From the NCBI GenBank assembly GCA_023935145.1, contig CM043698.1, positions 18,789,001-18,853,000 of the forward strand: a DNA stretch of 64,000 nt, written 5' to 3'. The notes under the pieces are model-generated. The model did no database searches. It was not told where the DNA came from and saw only the letters and a list, made by a program, of their open reading frames with translations. Numbering within the stretch: the first letter of the stretch is position 1; the number at the start of each line of letters is the position of its first letter. Positions 57,498-64,000 of this stretch are shown here, piece after piece. The stretch is from Bretschneidera sinensis. Its lineage: Eukaryota > Streptophyta > Magnoliopsida > Brassicales > Akaniaceae. The translations under genes were made by a program, and so were the position numbers.

Positions 57498-58423
57498 TCA
57501 TCTCCCCTTTCTTGAATTTCCCTTCACTGGCAAGATCCGAATTCTCTTAGCCACACGTACGAAATCCCTATGCACACACAAAAAGAAATAAATAATTAAT
57601 TAGAACCATTAATTCCATATGCAAAACCATACATAACAAGTTAGCAACATGACCTTGAATCTTTAACCAGACAGGCTACGATTTGTTTAAATATATTTTA
57701 AAAAACTATATCTATATATATAGGAAAATAACTATATATATTTAGTGGATGAAAAGATTATTCTATATTTCCATGACTTGAATAGAATTCAAGCAGTTAA
57801 AAAATGGGTACAAATTATTAATTTCTATCTAGTTTCAGAGTAAAGGAAACGAGAAACAAGATAAAACTGTTAAACAACCAGTTTGTTTTATTAATTCAAG
57901 ATAAAACTGATAAAAAAACTTTGAAGATTTTTGGAGTAATAATTAAGAGATACTAAGAATCTTACTTCCAATTGAGATCACCAGCAAGAAGAAGATCATT
58001 TTCCATGTCTTCATAGGCAATAAGATGGCCAGGAATGGCATTAGAAAGATCAAGATCAAGATTATGATCATGATCGGTAGTACTACTCTCGGAGGTGCAG
58101 GCACCATCCACAAACATTTGCCTGAGGGCTTTAGCGAGACTTTGGTAGCTTGCATGCTTATGAAGACTGATGCGCTGGCAGATCGAACGGCCCTCTAGCA
58201 CTACGGTCACCGGTGGGACCACGGCCGAGACAAGATCATCGTCCACATCGAACGTCCCAGGGAAGCTTTTATGGTTAGCCATGAAGCTGGGTACAGAATT
58301 ACCTGCAGAGCCACCAAGTCTGGTAGTAGTACTGTTGTTTATGTAATTGGGGAGTGATGATCTTCTCTCTCGCCATCTCCTTTTCATGGACTGATCTTGT
58401 CTTAGAGAATCAAAGCCGTTCAT
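57498..58423 (-). CDS. IAA33: auxin-responsive protein IAA33 (non-canonical Aux/IAA), two exons
   Basis: IAA33 is a nuclear Aux/IAA protein that lacks the EAR repression motif and the auxin-dependent degron and acts in root auxin responses through ARF partners. Exon 1 is 58423-57966 (donor AA|GTAAG) and exon 2 is 57567-57498 (acceptor GCATAG|GG), joined in frame to give 175 residues. The start MNGFDSLRQDQSMKRRWRER fits the family, but an in-frame ATG at 58459 would add 12 residues. The PB1 domain begins VVPPVTVVLEGRSICQRISL, continues YQSLAKALRQMFVDGA and has the acidic block GHLIAYEDMENDLLLAGDL. Exon 2 gives DFVRVAKRIRILPVKG and ends NSRKGR. No degron (GWPP) is present, as expected. The intron is 398 bp. 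Confidence 0.93.
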
Positions 58424-58541
58424 CTTTCTCTCCCTCCCTCTGTCTAATCGATGCAGCAAGAAATAGTGATCGTCTTTAATTAAGGAGGCATGCGTGTATA
58501 GCTAAGAAACTGAAAAGGGTTTGGTTTGCTGTGGGATTTAT

Positions 58542-58558
58542 ATTAGAGAGAGAGAGAG
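58542..58558. repeat. AG microsatellite in the IAA33 leader or promoter
   Basis: A short (AG)n run about 120 bp upstream of the chosen ATG. It reads CT-rich on the gene's strand. Confidence 0.85.
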
Positions 58559-58633
58559 ACTTCAACGAGGAAGCTGAAATGGGTTTGGTTTTGGTGGGGT
58601 CTAGAAAGAGAGACGACGAAAGTGTGTGTACTG

Positions 58634-58671
58634 GAACAATTGTAGCCTTGTAGAACAATTGTAGCCTTGTA
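58634..58671. repeat. 19-bp perfect tandem duplication upstream of IAA33
   Basis: GAACAATTGTAGCCTTGTA occurs twice in succession, about 210 bp upstream of the IAA33 ATG. Confidence 0.9.
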
Positions 58672-59989
58672 GGGGCTTAGCTACGGATTGTTTTGTGTGT
58701 TCATGTTTGGAAATTTTTGTCAACCCCAGATTTAAAATTACATTAATTAATCAAAAATATATTTCACTATTAAATGGAATATTTATCGATGCATCTTTTT
58801 TAATTCTAGTTTAGACAAGAATTTTCCATTTATAAATTTTGTGTTCGAGTTCACATATAAAATACTCAAAACGTGTACATCTTATTTATATATAAGTTGT
58901 GACGATTTTTATCTCACATCGGTAGTACAATAAAAAAAATCTTAATATAAATATAATCTTAAAAACAATATAAACTAACACTTTTGGAACTTTTGGAGAT
59001 AGATCGATGGTGTTACAAACAATATTAGAATCAACCTAAACCTACTACCATGTTAATGTGTAGTATTTGATTATGTGATTTGAGGACACGAAATGCTAAA
59101 TAGATGGAATTTATGATCATTTATATCTTGCATCGGTACAACAAAAAAATCTTGGTATATAACCAAAAAAAAATTGATATATCAGAGACACCCTAAACAA
59201 ATGTGGAATTCCCCAATCTAATTTTGAAGAGAGATCATATTTTTCATTTTGAACGGTTTAGATGCACTTGATGCATAAAGAGCCGGTCTAATTTTTTTTT
59301 CATCTTGGACGGTAATAACGCGCTTGATCCATGAAAATTTGGCTAAAACAAAAATTCCTCAAAATATATACTCACACAAGAGATTATTACTGTAATTGAA
59401 ATTACAGTTAATTTTCTTGAAATTATCAATGGATCTCTACCTGGCGAAATTGAGTGCTCCATAAGAGTAGAGTGTACGTTATGAAAGTATCAATATCGAT
59501 GCTCTTGTTTTTTTTTTAATGTGGTTTTGGTAGAAATATATACTAACAGAAAATGAGAGCTGAGAAAGAGAGAGAAAAAAAGTGCGCACAAATGTCGGGA
59601 GGGATCAGGTAGGTGTCTGAAACCGCCCTAAAACCTTGATACTGTGCTTTGGTTTCCTTTCTTCAAAGTCATTTAATGGATCTCTTTGTCTCTTCTCTTT
59701 GTGTGAAATTTAAATCACTCACTGTTCAATCTCCTATCTCTTACAAAGAGGTCCCTCTCACCATAACTCTCTTGTTCTGTCTTTTCCTCTCTGGGATCTG
59801 ATTTAATATATAAGTAAAAAAGAAACAAATTAACTACTGTAGTATTATAAATATGAAAGAGATTTTGACTAGCTGGCTGCAGGCACAAGTGGGTAGAGAG
59901 AGAGAGAGAGAGAGATTTGCTCGCAAGTGAAAAAGATGGTGTGTACTTGTTTTTTCGTTAGGTGTATAATAGTATGAGAAATTATTGTT

Positions 59990-60222
59990 TAAGACATAGT
60001 TATTATGTTTTATTTAGATTCGTTCAATCACAAGAGTATGTGTAAATCGTATAAGATGAAAATTTATTTGATAAGATATGTTTATTATGTTATATTTATA
60101 TCTATTTAATCACAAGAACACATGTAAATCATGTTGTATGATAAACTGTTGAGTAGAAAATATTTATTATGTTATATTTAGATCAGTTCAATCACAAAAA
60201 CATATGTAAATCATATAAAAAA
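59990..60222. repeat. 83-bp tandem repeat, almost three copies
   Basis: Units near 59999, 60084 and 60166 share ttattatgtt.tatttagat, tcaatcacaa.a and atgtaaatc. Non-coding. Confidence 0.7.
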
Positions 60223-60675
60223 ATTAACTTATGATTAATATTAATAATCTCTGATTAACCAAATGTTTTTTACATTGACTTATTATTTTATAATTTGATG
60301 GACAATGAAGTGATATGTTCAAATCCGTTCTATCAAACAAAAATTCTTGTATAACCTTTTTCTTTATAATTATTACGATAGAACGAATTCTTGTTCATGC
60401 TTAAATCAGAGGAAAATAAAAAAAATCTCTTTTTATCTCGTTATAAAAAAATATCAAAAAAGTCCAATGGACTTGATGGTGTTGTTTTAAAGATAATATA
60501 TTTTATTTGTTTTGAAAGAAAGAAATAATTAATATTTATGGGGATGGTTGATAAAATGCGTGAACAAAAAGCAAGCTCGAAGAAAATACTTCAAAAAGTG
60601 GAAAATAACATTTAAATAGCATATTACATGGTATATAATAAAGTATATTGTATGTTTAACAATCTTGTAAATTGA

Positions 60676-60764
60676 AATGCATGGGCTGTGGAGACGACCG
60701 CGCTGCGGTCGCCGAACGCCTCGCTTCTTTGACTTCCAGACGGTCGGGAGCCCCACTTTATTCT
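60676..60764. other. isolated GC-rich island with a perfect hairpin
   Basis: In a very AT-rich setting about 90 bp is over 60% GC. CGACCGC-GCT-GCGGTCG (about 60696-60712) is a perfect 7-bp stem with a 3-base loop, and CGGTCG recurs at 60741. I recognise no gene. The minus strand is open through it (MGLPTVWKSKKRGVRRPQRG). Confidence 0.4.
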
Positions 60765-61794
60765 AGACTCTTTAAATTGACAAAAAAATATTTACAGTAA
60801 TTTCTGTATAGGCTTGCCGTCACTGCAGAAGATTATTGTGCTTTTACAAGGTAAAACACATACAATTGGTATTAAATTTATATTTTTAGTGGTAAAATAA
60901 ATATTGATAGTAAAAGTAAAAAATATTAGAGTTGATGTATATTTTATGGATCCAAATCTGTAGACTACTTGATGATCACGGTGTCTGGTTCACGTTTTGG
61001 GTATGTTTTTTTGCTTGACGGTTTGAGTTTGAGCTCATGAATAACCGTGATTTGCAATAGAACAGAAACCTTGATTAGAACGTTTTAAATTACTTATAAA
61101 TACTCTTTATATATTAAGTCGATATTGTATCGATAAATTTGGAATGTTGATTATAGTGAAAATTCTGGCAGAACGTAACCCTATTCTGAGATAAACCTAG
61201 ATATATTGTGTCTTATTATTTTCTTTCTGTTTATTGTTCGTGTGATTGGCAGGTATCGAATCGTTCAAAAATAATAATTCAATTATCGAATATATATGTT
61301 TTATCATAAATCACATTATCATTAGAATAGAAGAAGTTATTACTTAGCACCGAATCATGAAAAATACATGACACAAAAACATGTTTAATTATAACATAAT
61401 ATAAAAAGAGAGAAAAATACAAAGATTTTATTTTAATTCAATAATTAAATATATCGTATGTTATATATCTTTTATAAATCAATGCAAAATTATTTTATTG
61501 AGTAGCCTCGTTAATTAAAAGTAGAACGACAATCTAAATAATATAGGGTTATTAAGTCATTTTAAAAAATGAGTTTAATTACATGCCATAAAAGAGGTGC
61601 ATGCCTTCTTCCACTATCTTTGCAAGCAAGGTTCTTAATTATGTACATGGGCTTTGCACGAAACACGATGTAACATGGTACTCCAAGACCAGCTATAAAC
61701 ACAGCCATGAAAAAAAGTTTGAGATTTTTAGCAAATTTTGGGGTAACAGTTCGGAGTACTTACCACATGTTTAATATATATAAATAGACACTAA

Positions 61795-62310
61795 TATAAT
61801 TCAAAAGCTAAAAATATATTTAAAAAAAGTTTTTAAAAATTATTTTTAATTTTTAAAACTAAAATCAGTTTTCAAAAACTCATTTTTATATTTGGCAAAC
61901 AGTTTTCAAAAGTAATTTTCTAAAAACTCCAAATTGATGTTTTCTGATATAATTTTAAAAAAATAGTCTTAAAATCATTATTCACTTATCTGTTTCATTT
62001 TTCTTCCATGATATATAAAAAATATAAAAATTTTGAAAATAAAATAATATTAATTATTTTTAAGTATTTAGTAAATATGAGAAATAAAATTAATATGGAT
62101 TTTAAATTTAAACTCAAAACTAAAAATAATTACAAGGTGTATCAAAACAATATTCAAAATAAGATTATCCAAACAACATTTCACTGATTTCTGTTTTGGA
62201 AACAGTTTTCGAGTTATAGTTATCCAAACATGTTTTTTTCAGAAAACTGTTTTCAGTTTTCATTTTCGAAAACTGAAAATAGAAAACTATTACCCAAACA
62301 TACCCATAAG
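61795..62310. repeat. fold-back, MITE-like repeat rich in GTTTTCAGTTTTC/GAAAACTG
   Basis: Words cagttttc and gaaaactg alternate on both sides (61871-61915 and 62195-62295), so the block can fold on itself. The right end ACCCAAACATACCC resembles the termini of common plant Mutator-type MITEs. Target duplications not found. Confidence 0.45.
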
Positions 62311-63746
62311 TTCATGAGTTTTGAACCAAAATCATGTATATAAGCTATTTTTTTTTTGATGTGAGATAACACACATGTGAATATCCCAACAAATCTCGCT
62401 CACACATGTGAGTTATATATCAAACTTCTCATTGAATGGAACCATCAGTCACTCGAATAACATGAAAAGTCAAACCAAACTCAACCATGAGAGTTCTCAC
62501 GGGACAGACAATCATGGGCACACACACGTTTCTCATTCATAGACTCAACCACGTGATAGCATCGTGGGAGTCAAACGATCGTGACTAACTCAAACCAAGC
62601 TCTAATATCACTTGTTGCTATCTTCGACAGTCTTGAGAGCGAAGGCCGCAATAGCCCCTGCTTCCACTATTTAATTTTTTAGAGAAAAGAAAAGAGACGG
62701 TCAAACAGGATCTATCAGCAGCGGCATTCCCCTTGAACTAAAAGAGTTGTTTGCTATATATATAGACTTCCTATCTTTCTTTTACATATTTTTTCCTCAG
62801 TTTGATTTTGGTTTTCGTGTACAGGATCTTGGTTCATGCTTTATAGAATTTTCAATATAAAAAAAAATTCATTCCCGCAAAGAATTGAATCTAACCACCC
62901 AATCAACAATTACACAATCATAATAGCAAAAATAAAGAGAAAATAAACACAAATTTTAATGTGGTTCGACACATTTTCCCTACGTCCACAAGAAAATCAA
63001 TTCACTACTAATTCTCAACTACACCATTTGTACAATTTTTCTAATCAAAACTGTACTAAAACGTTCGTTGCAACTTTTGGATTGAGAGAAGCTGCAAAAA
63101 CTCATTACTCCACAGTACACAATTTTTCTAGGCAAAATCGTGTGAAAACTCTCCCCAATCTCACAACCCAAACCCTAATACACCCAATGTTCACTCAACA
63201 TTTGAATCAACCCTCTTTTACAAGTTATATTAGTGTTTGGTTTGTTGAACTCTATATCTAACCAACTATTCCTACTTCAGGAATAAGGGTGAGAGACTAC
63301 TTCTCGTAATGCTCATATTTATGATAACCAGTCCCACATCTTTTTAACACATAGACGATGTGGGATTAGAATAACTTACAATAACAGTTTTCTCCAATGT
63401 GAGATTTGAAGAGTATCTTAACAAATTCCTCATTCGACTCAAATCCCCAAACACTTCTACCCCTAGGCCAAATTCACTTCGACCCCTGGGCCAAATTCAC
63501 TTCGACCCTTGGGCCAGGTTCATTTTCACCTAATCAAAACCTCCCTTCAATACTACTTAATCATATTTTGGGCCTAATCCCAACAATCTTTCACCTATGC
63601 TTAAAATGTTTAGTATATATGGAAGGGCACCAATATGACTAAACAAAAGTTTAAGCTCATGAGTTTTGAGCCCAAACCATATATATAAGTTATTGTTATA
63701 TTTTATTTCTTTCTGGTGTGGGAGAATTCACATGTGGATATCCCAA
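62311..63746. repeat. direct repeat pair with LTR-like features, possible old TRIM-type element
   Basis: The repeat at 62311-62386 (tcatgagttttgaacc, tgtatataagct, cacatgtgaatatcccaac) recurs at 63656-63746. In between, 62595-62612 reads on the minus strand AACAAGTGATATTAGAGC, close to an LTR end followed by the initiator-Met primer site. Bases 62950-62990 contain aatgtggttcgacac..ttccctacgtccac, a motif frequent in plant LTRs. The borders do not add up to one clean element. Confidence 0.35.
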
Positions 63747-64000
63747 CATTCATGAATTATATGAATGGGTTCCACAATGCAAAGAAAATCATCGATTTAG
63801 GTCAATGAAGTGAGTAGGAAATAAATTATTCATTCACTTGATGTCGAAAAATATGACTTATATCTTAATTCTAAATTGTTTTTATTAGAGTGTAAACTAT
63901 TAAAGTAATTACTAATATTTTATAACTTACTCGAAAATTGAAGGCTGAGTGGTCACCTTTGAGTTATTTATCTAAGATACTCATGTTCGATTCATCTCTC

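Larger units (their letters stand above)
58672..64000. other. 5.3-kb region right of IAA33, no gene recognised
   Basis: AT-rich DNA with an AG run at 59898-59914. The 83-bp repeats, the GC-rich island, the fold-back repeat and the paired repeat at 62311/63656 are listed separately. No protein or RNA gene is supported. Confidence 0.5.

Noticed and set aside
60676..60764. Helitron 3' end
   Set aside because: There is a hairpin but no CTRR terminus or A|T insertion context next to it.
1..64000. CRISPR arrays, operons or bacterial genes
   Set aside because: Introns, plant protein families and plant retroelements show nuclear plant DNA. The tandem arrays lack the repeat-spacer pattern.

Overview
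This is plant nuclear DNA: AT-rich, with intron-containing genes, transposon-filled intergenic space and a decayed piece of plastid DNA. The protein set (a TPLATE-complex subunit, a non-canonical Aux/IAA, a plant-type HAD phosphatase, XRCC3) points to a eudicot. A woody rosid is my guess, but I cannot name the species.

Genes from left to right: XRCC3 (minus, 1-888, cut by the window edge), TML (plus, 4834-6786), an unnamed plant-specific small protein (minus, 15354-16124), a six-exon glycerol-3-phosphatase-type HAD gene (plus, 19831-33757) and IAA33 (minus, 57498-58423). From memory, the Arabidopsis XRCC3, TML, GPP2/GS1 and IAA33 genes lie close together on chromosome 5 (At5g57420-At5g57460), so this looks like an ancestral block preserved by microsynteny. 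TML and IAA33 read cleanly. XRCC3 carries two small compensating indels and the phosphatase gene carries three, so these two are either decaying duplicates or affected by assembly errors.

Mobile DNA dominates the rest. L1-type LINE fragments cluster in the 7.8-kb first intron of the phosphatase gene, and others sit at 7.5-8.3 kb and 28.2 kb with clear target-site duplications. A non-autonomous hAT element at 35.5-36.6 kb keeps a transposase dimerisation-domain relic and has sibling empty sites nearby. A TIR element with a 10-bp flanking repeat lies at 38.9-40.0 kb. From 42.7 to 53.1 kb there is a nest: a plus-strand Ty3/gypsy element of the TAT type (gag, protease, RT, two RNase H domains, integrase tail), a minus-strand TRIM inside its 5' LTR, three families of tandem repeats, and a second, opposite-facing LTR plus gag start. 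A Tourist-like element with an almost pure A/T core lies at 54.1-55.5 kb. A nuclear plastid insert (trnI-CAU to ycf2) is at 17.5-17.8 kb.

The five genes do not form a pathway. They serve meiotic/DNA repair, clathrin-mediated endocytosis, an unknown role, glycerol/sugar-phosphate metabolism and auxin signalling. The main interest lies in the partly decayed synteny block and in the layered structure of the TAT/TRIM/satellite nest.
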